From: Pseudoruegeria sp. SHC-113
Lineage (GTDB): Bacteria > Pseudomonadota > Alphaproteobacteria > Rhodobacterales > Rhodobacteraceae
Assembly (NCBI RefSeq): GCF_025376885.1
Contig: NZ_JAHUBR010000001.1
Span: forward strand, 2,294,001-2,358,000
Reading direction: 5' to 3'
Length of the DNA stretch: 64,000 nt
A program made the position numbers and the translations under genes. Shown here in pieces: positions 17,643 through 26,484 of this stretch (positions are counted from its first letter, which is position 1; each line of letters opens with the position of its first letter). A model generated the notes under the pieces. That model did no database searches, was not told where the DNA came from, and saw nothing but the letters and a program-made list of their open reading frames with translations.

Positions 17643-18731
17643 TTACTTAAGGGACACGCCGTAGGCGTCCATCAGCCAGGTCTGGACGAAGGTCTTGGCC
17701 TCATCCGACACCGTGGTGCCCGCCACAGTGGCACGGGCCGCACCCTCGCCCACAAAGACAGGGTATTTGCCCACTTCATTGGCCGCGCGCTCGGCAAAGC
17801 CATCCGCCTTGCGCACCTCATCAAAGGCCTTGGTGTAGGCTTCAACCACGTCATCGGGCGTGCCTGCGGGCAGGAAGGCGATCTTCTGCACCGGGAAACC
17901 GGCCACAAAGAAGGCTTTCCAAGCGTCCCATGTCTCGCCGGAGGTTTCACAGCCTTCGGTGGCTTCGCAGACTTCCTTGAAGCTCGGGATCTCGGGGAAG
18001 GTCGGATCGCGGACGATGTTGCCGTCCTCATCCAGCGCGCCCCATGTCATCATCGGCACGGCGGTGCCGGCTTTCACCAGCGGGGCGGAGCCGCCCAGGT
18101 AGCCCGAGGAGGTCTGGTAGTCGATGTTGGCTTCGCCGCGCTCAAACATCAGGCGGCCATCGCCCCGGCCCTTGATGCCGAACACCGGCTCCACGTTCAT
18201 CCCCAGCATTTCCCAGGCCAGCAGCGGCACGAGGTCAAGACGGGTTGCACCTTGGGAGCCGTAGATGAAATCTGTGTCTTTCAGCATGTTGGCAGAGCCA
18301 TCGAACTTCGCGCCATCCTCGGCGTTCAGATAGGCTACGCCGCCGGTGCCCGACGCCATGACGGGGATCCAGTCGTTATACTCGTAGCGCACGCGCGGAT
18401 CGCCCAGCAGATAGGGGAACTGGGTGGAGCCGGAGGTGCCGAACAGCAGCGTGCCGTCTTCGTGCTTTTGCTCCTGGAACCAGTTGGCCCCTTTGGTGGA
18501 GCCAGCGCCGGGCATGAATTTCACCACGACGGTGGGGTTGCCGGGCAGTTGCTCCGACAGCAGCGGGGCAAAGAAGTTGGCCCATTTGGCCGAGCCACCG
18601 GTTTCGGAGAAGGGGATCACCCATTCGATGGTCTTGCCGGAAAAATCGACATCGGCCTGCGCCGAGGTCGCGAAGCCGGCCACGGCAAGCGCGGCAGCGG
18701 CGGCGGTGGATGCGAGGGTGCGTTTGATCAT
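17643..18731 (-). CDS. tctC: Tripartite tricarboxylate transporter substrate-binding protein TctC
   Basis: A 362-aa periplasmic receptor of the TctC/Bug family. A Sec signal peptide (MIKRTLASTAAAAALAVAGF, cleavage about after SAQA) precedes the mature domain, which shows the family pattern IEWVIPFSETGGSAKWANF (diphosphate-like loop) and VVKFMPGAGSTKGANWF. It is the first gene of the six-gene operon and is divergent from tctD with a 153-bp spacer that should hold the TctD-controlled promoter. Confidence 0.93.
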   Translation of the reverse strand: MIKRTLASTAAAAALAVAGFATSAQADVDFSGKTIEWVIPFSETGGSAKWANFFAPLLSEQLPGNPTVVVKFMPGAGSTKGANWFQEQKHEDGTLLFGTSGSTQFPYLLGDPRVRYEYNDWIPVMASGTGGVAYLNAEDGAKFDGSANMLKDTDFIYGSQGATRLDLVPLLAWEMLGMNVEPVFGIKGRGDGRLMFERGEANIDYQTSSGYLGGSAPLVKAGTAVPMMTWGALDEDGNIVRDPTFPEIPSFKEVCEATEGCETSGETWDAWKAFFVAGFPVQKIAFLPAGTPDDVVEAYTKAFDEVRKADGFAERAANEVGKYPVFVGEGAARATVAGTTVSDEAKTFVQTWLMDAYGVSLK

Positions 18732-18884
18732 TGGTGTCCTCCCTGGACCAAGTTTCAGCGCCGGGCTCCTCTGCCCGACGCGGCGCGAAAGATCGCCGGA
18801 AGGGAATCATCCCCTCCTTTCGACGCATCCACCTTCACGTTCCAACCTTGCGCGAAACTTGCGCATCGTGACAAATGCTTGCTC

Positions 18885-19553
18885 ATGAGAATTGCCGTCA
18901 TCGAAGACAATGTCGAACTCGCCGGGGCCATCGCCTTCCGGCTGCGGGACCGTGGCCACGCGGTGGATGTGCTGCACGACGGGGCCGAGGCCGATCTCTT
19001 CCTGAAGCAGGAAGGGGCCGACATCATCGTGCTCGACATCAACCTGCCCGGGATGGACGGGCTGAGCCTGCTGCGCGGCCTGCGCCAGCGCGGGGCCAAC
19101 ACGCCCGTGATCCTGCTCACCGCCCGCAGCCAGACCGAAGAGCGCGTGGCGGGGCTGGATGCGGGGGCGGATGATTACCTACCCAAGCCCTTCGAGATGG
19201 ACGAACTGGAGGCCCGCCTGCGCGCGCTCTCCCGGCGGCGGGATCTGGAATACACGGCGCGCGAAAGCCTTGGCGCTCTGATTTACGATCGCGCCGGCCG
19301 CCAGCTTCTGGCCGAGGGCGTGCCGCTGGACGTGCCGCGCCGTGAAATCGCCACGCTGGAATGCCTGATCGAACGGCGGGGGCGGCTTGTGTCCAAGGCG
19401 CAGCTCGCCAGCCATGTCTATGGCACCGGGGCCGATGTGGACGACACCGCCATCGAACCCCATGTCTCCCGCCTGCGCCGCCGCCTTGCGCCCTATGGCG
19501 TGCAGATCAAGACGGCCCGCGGCCTTGGCTACATGCTGGACGTCGCACCATGA
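18885..19553 (+). CDS. tctD: OmpR-family response regulator TctD
   Basis: A 222-aa regulator. The receiver domain (1-115) has acidic residues E7/D8, phosphoacceptor D51 in VLDINLPGMDG and Lys in YLPKPFEMDEL. The C-terminal winged helix (about 125-222) ends LRRRLAPYGVQIKTARGLGYML. The ATG at 18885 gives a receiver-first protein; a longer in-frame extension upstream is antisense to tctC and implausible. It is coupled to the kinase by ATGA and divergent from tctC, so it probably activates tctC-tctAB on detecting the substrate. Confidence 0.94.
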   Translation: MRIAVIEDNVELAGAIAFRLRDRGHAVDVLHDGAEADLFLKQEGADIIVLDINLPGMDGLSLLRGLRQRGANTPVILLTARSQTEERVAGLDAGADDYLPKPFEMDELEARLRALSRRRDLEYTARESLGALIYDRAGRQLLAEGVPLDVPRREIATLECLIERRGRLVSKAQLASHVYGTGADVDDTAIEPHVSRLRRRLAPYGVQIKTARGLGYMLDVAP

Positions 19554-20929
19554 GCCGCCCGGCTGCCCGTCCGGCGGTCTATTCGCTGCGGCTGCGGCTG
19601 TTCCTCGTCATCCTCACGCCGCTGCTGCTGCTGTCGGTGATCCTCGGCATCTGGCGCACCACCGCCGCCGAGGCCATCGCGGAAGAGACCTTCGACCGGG
19701 GCCTTCTGGCCGCCGCGCTCGCCATCTCCCGCGATGTGGCCCATTCTGAAGGCGATGCGCTCTCGCCCCGCACCCGCGCGCTGATTTCCGATGCCGGCGG
19801 CGGGGAGGTCTTCTACCATGTCACCGGCCCCGGCGGCATCTATGTGACGGGCTACGCCTACCCGCCCAACGCCGAAAGCACGCGTGATCCGGCGGCGATC
19901 CACTACAGCTTCGCCCAATACCGCGACGAGCCGGTGCGGGTGCTGCGCATGGTGGAGCCCACGGTGATCGGCAATCTGACAGGTGACACCATCGTCACCG
20001 TCTGGCAGCGCGTGAGCGACCGCGCCGCCTTCGCCAATGCGCTTGCGCTGCGCGCCGCCGGGATCATCGGACTTTTGCTGCTGGCGCTGGCGCTCGTCGT
20101 CTGGTTCGGGGTCAAGCTGGGCCTGCGCCCGCTCAACGATCTGCAGGCCGCCATTGCCCTGCGCTCCCCCAACGAATTGGGCGACATCCAGCGCGCTGTG
20201 CCCGAGGAGGTCGCCGGGATCGTGGCCACGCTCAACCGCCTGCTCGGGCAGGTGCGCGACAATATCGCTACCCATCAGGCCTTCATCTCCGACGCCGCCC
20301 ACCAGCTGCGCAACCCGGCCGCCGCGATCCTGTCGCAGGCCGAAACACTGCCCGGCGTGCAGGACGCCGCAGCCCGCCGCCAGCGCGAAGAGGCGTTGAT
20401 CAAGGCCGCCCGCAAATCGGCGCGGCTGACCGAGCAGATGCTCTCGCTCGAACGGCTGCGCTATAAGCAGGAGGATCTCCCGGCCACCGCTTTCGATCTG
20501 AACACCGCCGTGCGCACCGCCTGCGAAGACATCGGCCCCCTCGCCCTGAGCCAGGGGCTTGATTTCGCGCTGGCCGCCTTCCCCGAGCCGCTCCCCGTGG
20601 AGGGCGATGCCGTACTCATCGGCGAGGCCGTGGGCAACCTGATCCACAACGCGATGGAACACGGCGGGCCTGCGCTGTCCGCGATCACCGTGCGCACGCT
20701 GCGCAAGGGGCGGCGGGCGGAGGTTTCCGTGGCCGATGACGGCGCGGGGCTCACCCCGGAACAGGCCGAACTGGCCTTCCGCCGCTTCGGTCAGATCGCG
20801 TCCAGCAGCGGCAGCGGGCTTGGGCTCTCGATCGTGGAGCAGATTGCCCAACGCCACGGCGGCAGCATCCGCATCGACGCCGTCCCCAAAGGCGCGCGCC
20901 TCACCCTCTCGCTGCCCCTGCGCAGCTGA
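19550..20929 (+). CDS. tctE: Sensor histidine kinase TctE
   Basis: A 459-aa membrane kinase. The first membrane helix (LRLFLVILTPLLLLSVIL) is followed by a periplasmic TctE-type sensor domain (to about 165), a second helix (AAGIIGLLLLALALVVWF), a HAMP-like linker, then the H-box AAHQLRNP with phosphoacceptor H251. N-box NLIHNAMEHG, G1 DDGAGL, F-box FRRFG and G2 GSGLGLSI are all present. The H-box has Asn255 where most relatives have Thr. It overlaps tctD by 4 bp. Confidence 0.93.
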   Translation: MSRPAARPAVYSLRLRLFLVILTPLLLLSVILGIWRTTAAEAIAEETFDRGLLAAALAISRDVAHSEGDALSPRTRALISDAGGGEVFYHVTGPGGIYVTGYAYPPNAESTRDPAAIHYSFAQYRDEPVRVLRMVEPTVIGNLTGDTIVTVWQRVSDRAAFANALALRAAGIIGLLLLALALVVWFGVKLGLRPLNDLQAAIALRSPNELGDIQRAVPEEVAGIVATLNRLLGQVRDNIATHQAFISDAAHQLRNPAAAILSQAETLPGVQDAAARRQREEALIKAARKSARLTEQMLSLERLRYKQEDLPATAFDLNTAVRTACEDIGPLALSQGLDFALAAFPEPLPVEGDAVLIGEAVGNLIHNAMEHGGPALSAITVRTLRKGRRAEVSVADDGAGLTPEQAELAFRRFGQIASSSGSGLGLSIVEQIAQRHGGSIRIDAVPKGARLTLSLPLRS

Positions 20930-20954
20930 CTTTACCCCAAGACAGGATCAATAG

Positions 20955-21848
20955 ATGCCCGCCAGAACCCTCGCCCCCGGCCAACGCTGCGAGATCCGCG
21001 TCTTTGACGTGGTCAGCGGCACCGACACCTGCGTCTACACAACGCGCGAGCGCCTGCTCGAAGCCCCGAACTGGACGCTCGCAGGCGATGCGCTGATCCT
21101 GAACGGCGACGATCTGCTCTGGCGGTTCGATCTGGCGCAGGGCCGCCTTACCCAGATCGCCTACGAGGGCCTGCCGCCGATCAACAACGATCACGTGCTG
21201 GATCCAGACGGCGTGCACATCTTCCTCTCGGCCAACGGCGACGGCCAGATCTACCGCGCACCGCTCGCCGGTGGGCAGGCGACCTGCGTCACGGGCGCAA
21301 GCAGCCCGGCGGGCATGGTCCACTTCCTGCACGGCGTCTCCCCCGATGGGCGCGAACTGGCTTTCGTGGGCGTGATCGTGGATGAAAACGATCCGAACCG
21401 TCGCTTCCTGTCGGCCGAGATCTGCACCGTCGCTTCCGATGGCAACGGCTTTCGCCAACTCACCACCTCGGGTCATCCGGCAGACGGGCCGGAGTACAGC
21501 CCGAATGGCGCTTGGCTCTATTTCAACACCGAGGCCTTTTCGGGTCACGCCCAGATCGCCCGGATGCGCCCCGATGGCAGCGGGGCCGAGAGGCTGACCC
21601 ACAGCGACACGGTGGACTGGTTCCCCCATCTCGCGCCAGACGGGAACAGGGCCGTCTACCTCGCCTACCCGCCCGGCACCAAAGGCCACCCCGCCGACAA
21701 GCCCGTGGCGCTGCACCTCGTGGAAGGCGGACGCTGGGAGGCGGCAAAACCCGTTGCCCGGTTCACCGGCGGGCAGGGCACGATCAACGTCAATTCATGG
21801 GGCCCCGACAGCACCCGCTTTGCCTACGTCGCTTACCCCTCTAGCTAA
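20955..21848 (+). CDS. TolB/WD40-like beta-propeller protein
   Basis: A 297-aa protein without a signal peptide. Repeated blades of the TolB/PD40 type are visible, for example HGVSPDGRELAFVG, PEYSPNGAWLYFNT and PHLAPDGNRAVYLAY, each followed by a sheet ending in a Thr/Leu-rich turn (RQLTT, ERLTH). It starts 25 bp after tctE and may be co-transcribed. It could be a cytoplasmic sugar- or organic-acid-processing lyase-like propeller; no catalytic site is recognised and I do not assign a function. Confidence 0.82.
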   Translation: MPARTLAPGQRCEIRVFDVVSGTDTCVYTTRERLLEAPNWTLAGDALILNGDDLLWRFDLAQGRLTQIAYEGLPPINNDHVLDPDGVHIFLSANGDGQIYRAPLAGGQATCVTGASSPAGMVHFLHGVSPDGRELAFVGVIVDENDPNRRFLSAEICTVASDGNGFRQLTTSGHPADGPEYSPNGAWLYFNTEAFSGHAQIARMRPDGSGAERLTHSDTVDWFPHLAPDGNRAVYLAYPPGTKGHPADKPVALHLVEGGRWEAAKPVARFTGGQGTINVNSWGPDSTRFAYVAYPSS

Positions 21849-21938
21849 ATCCATGACCTGACAAGGCTTTCTCTGCTAGGGTCGGCGAAACACAGCGCGA
21901 AACAGCGCTGCGAAAACGACAAAATGGGAGGAAACCGC

Positions 21939-23048
21939 ATGGTTCTCGTGCTGGGCGCTTACTTCGGCATCATCTGGCTGATCTTCTTCAAGTTCCGGCT
22001 GCTGCCGTGGAACCTATTTACCAAGGGGCTCTCTGTCTTTGGTGGGTTGCTCATTGCCCTGGTCGTGATCGGCGCGCTCAACCACACCGCACCCAGCGGC
22101 CCTGTTTCGGTGCAGGGCACAGCGATCAACATCGCCCCCAATGTCGCCGGGCCGGTGACGGAGGTGGCCGTCAAACCCAACCAGAGCGTGGCCGAGGGCG
22201 ATGTGCTTTTTCGCATCGACGACACAACGCAGGCCGCAGAAGTCGCGCGGCTCGAAGCCTCGCTAGCCTCCGCGCAGGCCGCTGCCGAGCGCCTGCTCAC
22301 CGATCTTGCGGCGGCGCAGGCCGAGATTGCCGCGCTTGAGGCCCAGCTCGACTTTGGCCGCGCCCGCCGCGACGACATCATCGAGTTGGCCGACCGCGGT
22401 GCCTCCACCGAGTTTCAGCTGCAGGAGGCTGTATCCTCCATCGCGCAGCTGGAGGCTGGCCTTCGCGCCGCCGAGGCCCGCAAGGCAGGGCTTGAGCGGC
22501 GCATCGCGGCGCAGGTCGAAGGCGTGGACGTCGGCGTAGTGGAAGTGGAGAAAGCGCTGGTGCAGGCCCGCTGGGCGCTGGAGCAAACCGTGGTGCGTGC
22601 CCCTGAAGACGGGATCGTCACCGGCGTCTCCCTGCGCCCGGGCAACCGGGTCTCGCCGTTTCAGGGCGCGATCAACTTCGTGATCCCGGCGGACCGGTCG
22701 CTGGTGGCAAGCTTTCCGCAAAGCAGCTTCCGAAACATCGCCGTGGGCGACACCGTGCTCGTGGCGCTCAGCAGCCTGCCCGGCCAGCAGTTCGAGGCCG
22801 TGATCGCTGCCATTCCGCCCGGCACGTCCGAAGGCACGGTAGATGCCCGCGCGGGCCTGCCCTCTTTGCGCGAACTGGCCGGCACCTCGCGCTTTGTCGT
22901 GGTGATGGACATCCCCGAAGGCCTGCCCGACAACGCCGCTGGCCTCGGGGCCTCCGGCAAGGCGCTGGTGATCACCGATCAGGCCGGCGGCATTGCCGCG
23001 CTGGCCAAGGTCTTGTTCTGGGTCACCAAGATGATGAACTACATCTAG
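21939..23048 (+). CDS. HlyD/EmrA-like membrane fusion protein
   Basis: A 369-aa inner-membrane-anchored adaptor. Two N-terminal hydrophobic segments (ending WLIFFKFRLL and GLLIALVVIGAL) precede a split biotinyl-lipoyl domain (VAGPVTEVAVKPNQSV and APEDGIVTGVSLRPGN), a long alpha-helical hairpin (about 95-200), and a beta-barrel region. ATG 21939 is chosen over an upstream ATG because the latter overlaps its GGGAGG ribosome-binding site. No transporter or outer-membrane factor is adjacent, but a DUF2254 gene follows after 35 bp. Confidence 0.87.
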   Translation: MVLVLGAYFGIIWLIFFKFRLLPWNLFTKGLSVFGGLLIALVVIGALNHTAPSGPVSVQGTAINIAPNVAGPVTEVAVKPNQSVAEGDVLFRIDDTTQAAEVARLEASLASAQAAAERLLTDLAAAQAEIAALEAQLDFGRARRDDIIELADRGASTEFQLQEAVSSIAQLEAGLRAAEARKAGLERRIAAQVEGVDVGVVEVEKALVQARWALEQTVVRAPEDGIVTGVSLRPGNRVSPFQGAINFVIPADRSLVASFPQSSFRNIAVGDTVLVALSSLPGQQFEAVIAAIPPGTSEGTVDARAGLPSLRELAGTSRFVVVMDIPEGLPDNAAGLGASGKALVITDQAGGIAALAKVLFWVTKMMNYI

Positions 23049-23083
23049 AGGCAGAAACCGCCAAACAGGAGCCCCCGCGCCCG

Positions 23084-24352
23084 ATGCCATCCCCCACCGG
23101 CCTCACCCAATTCGCCAGCTGGCTGCGCCGCACAAGCCGCATCCTCTGGGTGCGCGTCGCGCTGATGAGCGCGCTGGCGGTGGTGGCCGCGCTCTCGGCG
23201 CTGCTGCTGGATCCGCTGATCCCGCCCATGACGCAGCAGCGCTTCTCGGCGCAGAGCATCCTGCCGGTGCTGACGATCCTTGCCAATGGCATGCTCGCCG
23301 TGGCCACTTTCTCGCTCGGGGTCATGGTCAGCTCGCACCGCACGCTGGCCCAGCAGGCCACCCCGCGCATTCATCGCCTGCTACTGGAGGACACCTCCAC
23401 CCAGACGATGCTGGCCACCTTCATCGGCGCTTTCGTCTATGCGCTCGTCGCCATCATCCTGTTCAACATCGGTGCCTACAGCTCCGGTGCTTCCGTCGTT
23501 GTTTTCATTGCCACGCTTGGCGTTGTGCTGGCCATTGTCGTCTCGCTGGTGCGCTGGATCGCGCGGCTCACCCGGCTTGGCAGCCTCGATTACGCGCTGG
23601 ATCAGGCCGAGGCGGCGGCGGCCGAGGCGCTGGCCTATGCCCATGCCATGCCCCGGCTCGGCGCGCGCCCGCCCGAGGCGGCAGCCGGCGCGGAGCGCTT
23701 TGGCGAAACCTTCGGTGCCGCGTCGTCAGGCTATGTTCAGCGCATCGACATGGACGGCCTGCAGGAGCAGGCTGATAGCCACGGGCAAGAATTCCTGCTG
23801 CTGGCCCGCCCGGGCGATCTGGTCCTTGCCGGGCAGCCCCTGCTGAAGGCCACAGCCCTTCTGCCCGGCTGCACGCCCGAGGCCTGTTTCGAGATCGCGT
23901 CGAGCCGCTCGCACGATCAGGATCCGCGCTACGGGGTGCAGGCCCTTGGCGAAACCGCCTCGCGCGCGCTCTCGCCGGGGATCAACGATCCGGGAACAGC
24001 GCTCGAAGTGATCGCACGGCTGGAGCGTCTGTGCTGGGATTATGCCCGGCTGGAACCGGTGGAAGATCCCCCGAAATACGGCCGGCTCTACCTGCACGAG
24101 CTGAACAGCGGGCTCTTGCTCCGCGCGGGCTTTGAAGCCATCGCGCGCGATGGGGCCGGGTTTGTGGAGGTGCAATGCGCCCTCGTCGAGGCGCTCGCGA
24201 CGCTTCATGGCCGGCTGCCGCCCGACGCGGACGACACGATCACCCAGCTGCTGGAGGACATCCGGGAAAGGACGGCCCGTGCGCTGAGCACGGGCCATGA
24301 GAAAACGCGCATCGAGGCTGCGCTAGCCAAGGCGACACTGGCCGCCGGCTGA
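23084..24352 (+). CDS. DUF2254 family membrane protein
   Basis: A 422-aa protein. The N-terminal part has about four hydrophobic segments (LMSALAVVAALSALLL, ILPVLTILANGMLAVATFSL, FIGAFVYALVAIILFNIGAY, VVVFIATLGVVLAIVVSLV). The soluble C-terminal part contains SPGINDPGTALEVI, which is the most recognisable block of this family. The function is unknown. It lies 35 bp downstream of the HlyD-like gene, so the two may form one unit, and ends 5 bp from the convergent agmatinase gene. Confidence 0.87.
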   Translation: MPSPTGLTQFASWLRRTSRILWVRVALMSALAVVAALSALLLDPLIPPMTQQRFSAQSILPVLTILANGMLAVATFSLGVMVSSHRTLAQQATPRIHRLLLEDTSTQTMLATFIGAFVYALVAIILFNIGAYSSGASVVVFIATLGVVLAIVVSLVRWIARLTRLGSLDYALDQAEAAAAEALAYAHAMPRLGARPPEAAAGAERFGETFGAASSGYVQRIDMDGLQEQADSHGQEFLLLARPGDLVLAGQPLLKATALLPGCTPEACFEIASSRSHDQDPRYGVQALGETASRALSPGINDPGTALEVIARLERLCWDYARLEPVEDPPKYGRLYLHELNSGLLLRAGFEAIARDGAGFVEVQCALVEALATLHGRLPPDADDTITQLLEDIRERTARALSTGHEKTRIEAALAKATLAAG

Positions 24353-24357
24353 CTGCC

Positions 24358-25203
24358 TCAGACGCAGGCTGCCATCAGGCGATAGACAACCTGCGCGGCC
24401 GTGAAATCCCACGCCGCGTTGCCATCGGGCGCAAGCTCTACCACGTCAAGCCCGACGCAGCGCCGCCCTTTGAGCGCGTGTTCCACCAGACGCAGCGCCT
24501 GATAGTAGCCAAGGCCGCCGGGCACCGGCGTGCCGGTGGCGGGCATGATGGAAGGGTCGAGCCCGTCCACATCAAAGCTGACGTAAACGTCCTGCGGGAA
24601 ATCCTCGGGCAGGTCGACGGCCATCAGGCCGCCCACCACCAGTTCTTCCGCGTCCACGTGGAAGACATTACGCGCGGCACGCAGGTCTTCTTCCTGCTGA
24701 CACAACGCGCGGATGCCGAATTGCGCCAGCCGCGTGCCTTCCTCGGTGAGCAGGTTCATGACGGAAGCGTGGGAGTGTTTCTCGCCCTGATAGGCCACGC
24801 GCAGATCGGCGTGGGCGTCGATCTGCAGGATGCCCACCTTGCGGCCCAATGCGCGCTGCACCCCGTCCACCGCGCCATAGGTGAGCGAATGCTCACCGCC
24901 GAGTGTGACGGGGATCGCGCCCGCTTCCACCGCCGCCATGGTGCGCGCGGCGAGGCGCTCCATGATCACCGGCAGGCTGCCGGAAACATCCACCGGCGCT
25001 TCGGTGAAGACGCCGAATTTGCAGGGCTCCTTGCCCACGGTGATGCGCTCAAGCTCGTTGGAGGCCTCGATGATCGCCGCAGGTCCACCCGCCGTGCCCG
25101 CGCCATAGGAAACCGTGCGCTCCAGCGGCATCGGGATGATGCGGAATTTCGCGGCCTCCGTGCGCTCGGCTTCCGTTAGCTCGCTATCGAGAAACACGCT
25201 CAT
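24358..25203 (-). CDS. speB: Agmatinase (ureohydrolase family)
   Basis: A 281-aa cytoplasmic Mn-dependent hydrolase, agmatine to putrescine plus urea. The three metal-binding blocks are visible: GGEHSLTYG, DAHADLRVAYQG and SFDVDGLDPSIMPATGTPVPGG. It is the last gene of the polyamine operon, overlapping nspC by ATGA, and with SpeA upstream provides the arginine-to-putrescine route. The ATG at 25203 is the coupled start; the longer frame lacks family sequence. Confidence 0.94.
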   Translation of the reverse strand: MSVFLDSELTEAERTEAAKFRIIPMPLERTVSYGAGTAGGPAAIIEASNELERITVGKEPCKFGVFTEAPVDVSGSLPVIMERLAARTMAAVEAGAIPVTLGGEHSLTYGAVDGVQRALGRKVGILQIDAHADLRVAYQGEKHSHASVMNLLTEEGTRLAQFGIRALCQQEEDLRAARNVFHVDAEELVVGGLMAVDLPEDFPQDVYVSFDVDGLDPSIMPATGTPVPGGLGYYQALRLVEHALKGRRCVGLDVVELAPDGNAAWDFTAAQVVYRLMAACV

Positions 25204-26369
25204 GAGAGACGCTCCTTGAAGTCTTCGTAGCCGAAGGTTTTGACGATTTTCAGCGCGTCGGTGTCGGAGTTCCACAGCGCGATGGTGGGCAGCGGCACGC
25301 CGTTAAAAGTATTGGTTTTCACCATCGAATAATGCGCCTGATCGAGGAAGGCGAAGCGCTGGCCGATGGCGAGCGGCGCGGCCCATGTGTAATCTCCGAT
25401 CACGTCCCCTGCGAGGCAGGACGGCCCGCCGAGGCGGTAGGTCTGGCCCTCTTCCGCCTCCCCCAGCAAAGCGGGGCGATAGGGCGCTTCGATCACATCG
25501 GGCATGTGGCAGGTGGCGGAGATATCGGTGATGGCGAGCGGCATCAAATTTACCGGCAGATCAAGTATCTCGCCAACAAGAATACCCGCATCCAGTGCCA
25601 CGGCCTCGCCCGGTTCAAGGTAGAGCTCGAGGCCGGTTTCCGCCCTGATATCTTTCAAGAAAGCGATGAGCGCCTCGCGGTCGTAATCGGCGCGCGTGAT
25701 GTGGTGGCCGCCGCCAAAGTTGAGCCATTTCAGCTGTCCGAGATAGGGCGCGATCTTGGGTTTCACCGCCTCCCACGTGCGTTTCAGCGGCTCGAACCCC
25801 TGTTCGCAGAGCGTGTGCATATGCAGCCCGTCCACGCCGTCCAGCACCTCAGGCGTAAGTTGCGACACCGGCGTGCCAAGGCGCGAACACGGGGCACAGG
25901 GGTCATATTTCGGGATCTCGCCTTCGGAATGCTCGGGGTTGATCCGCAGGCCCACGCACACGCCCGCAGCGCGGCACTGATCGGCAAAGCGCGCCTTCTG
26001 GGCGGGGCTGTTGAAGATCACATGATCCGACAGCGCGATGATCTCGGCCATGTCCTCGGCCTTGTAGCCCGCGCAGAAGGTGGCGACCTCGCCGCCGTAT
26101 TCCTCGCGCCCCAGCCTGGCTTCGTGGATGCCCGAGGCACAGGTGCCGCCCAGATACTGGCGCACAAGCGGGGCCAGTTCGTACATGGAGAAGGCCTTGA
26201 GCGCCGAAAGCACATGGGCGCCGGAGCGTGTGGAGACATCGGCGAGGATCTGAAGGTTGCGCTCCACGGCGGCGCGATCCACCACGAAACAGGGCGAGGG
26301 CACGCGAGACAGATCGAAGCCCGCGAAAGCCCCGGCATCGCCGGCCTGTGTTGTCATCATCTCGGCCAT
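25200..26369 (-). CDS. nspC: Carboxynorspermidine/carboxyspermidine decarboxylase
   Basis: A 389-aa PLP enzyme of the alanine-racemase fold (group IV decarboxylases). The PLP lysine is in LSALKAFSMY, a Gly-rich phosphate loop in LNFGGGHHI, and the substrate-binding block in EPGEAVALDAG. A GGPSCLAGDVIGDY motif is also typical of the family. It decarboxylates carboxy(nor)spermidine to (nor)spermidine. The start at 26369 follows GGAGCC at 7 nt. A GC-rich hairpin lies between it and the upstream synthase gene. Confidence 0.95.
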   Translation of the reverse strand: MAEMMTTQAGDAGAFAGFDLSRVPSPCFVVDRAAVERNLQILADVSTRSGAHVLSALKAFSMYELAPLVRQYLGGTCASGIHEARLGREEYGGEVATFCAGYKAEDMAEIIALSDHVIFNSPAQKARFADQCRAAGVCVGLRINPEHSEGEIPKYDPCAPCSRLGTPVSQLTPEVLDGVDGLHMHTLCEQGFEPLKRTWEAVKPKIAPYLGQLKWLNFGGGHHITRADYDREALIAFLKDIRAETGLELYLEPGEAVALDAGILVGEILDLPVNLMPLAITDISATCHMPDVIEAPYRPALLGEAEEGQTYRLGGPSCLAGDVIGDYTWAAPLAIGQRFAFLDQAHYSMVKTNTFNGVPLPTIALWNSDTDALKIVKTFGYEDFKERLS

Positions 26370-26397
26370 GAAAGGCTCCTGTCAGAAGAAATGTTCC

Positions 26398-26470
26398 GCC
26401 CGGCCGCAAGGCCGGGCCGCGCCGACCCGCCCCCATGGGGCGGCGCGATTGCGCCACCCCGCGGGTCTTT
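26398..26470. repeat. GC-rich double hairpin in the polyamine operon
   Basis: Within the 115-bp gap between the synthase and nspC, GCCCGGCC and GGCCGGGC form a perfect 8-bp stem with a GCAA tetraloop (26398-26417). A second near-perfect stem, GGGGCGGCGC with GCGCCACCCC (one mismatch), follows around 26437-26460. There is no T-tract, so an mRNA-stability or attenuation element, or a dispersed intergenic repeat, is more likely than a strong terminator. Confidence 0.55.
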
Positions 26471-26484
26471 GCGGCCCTTCGTTC

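Noticed and set aside
17505-18884. In-frame extension of the TctD reading frame to the left
   Set aside because: The receiver domain begins at 18885; upstream residues are antisense to tctC.
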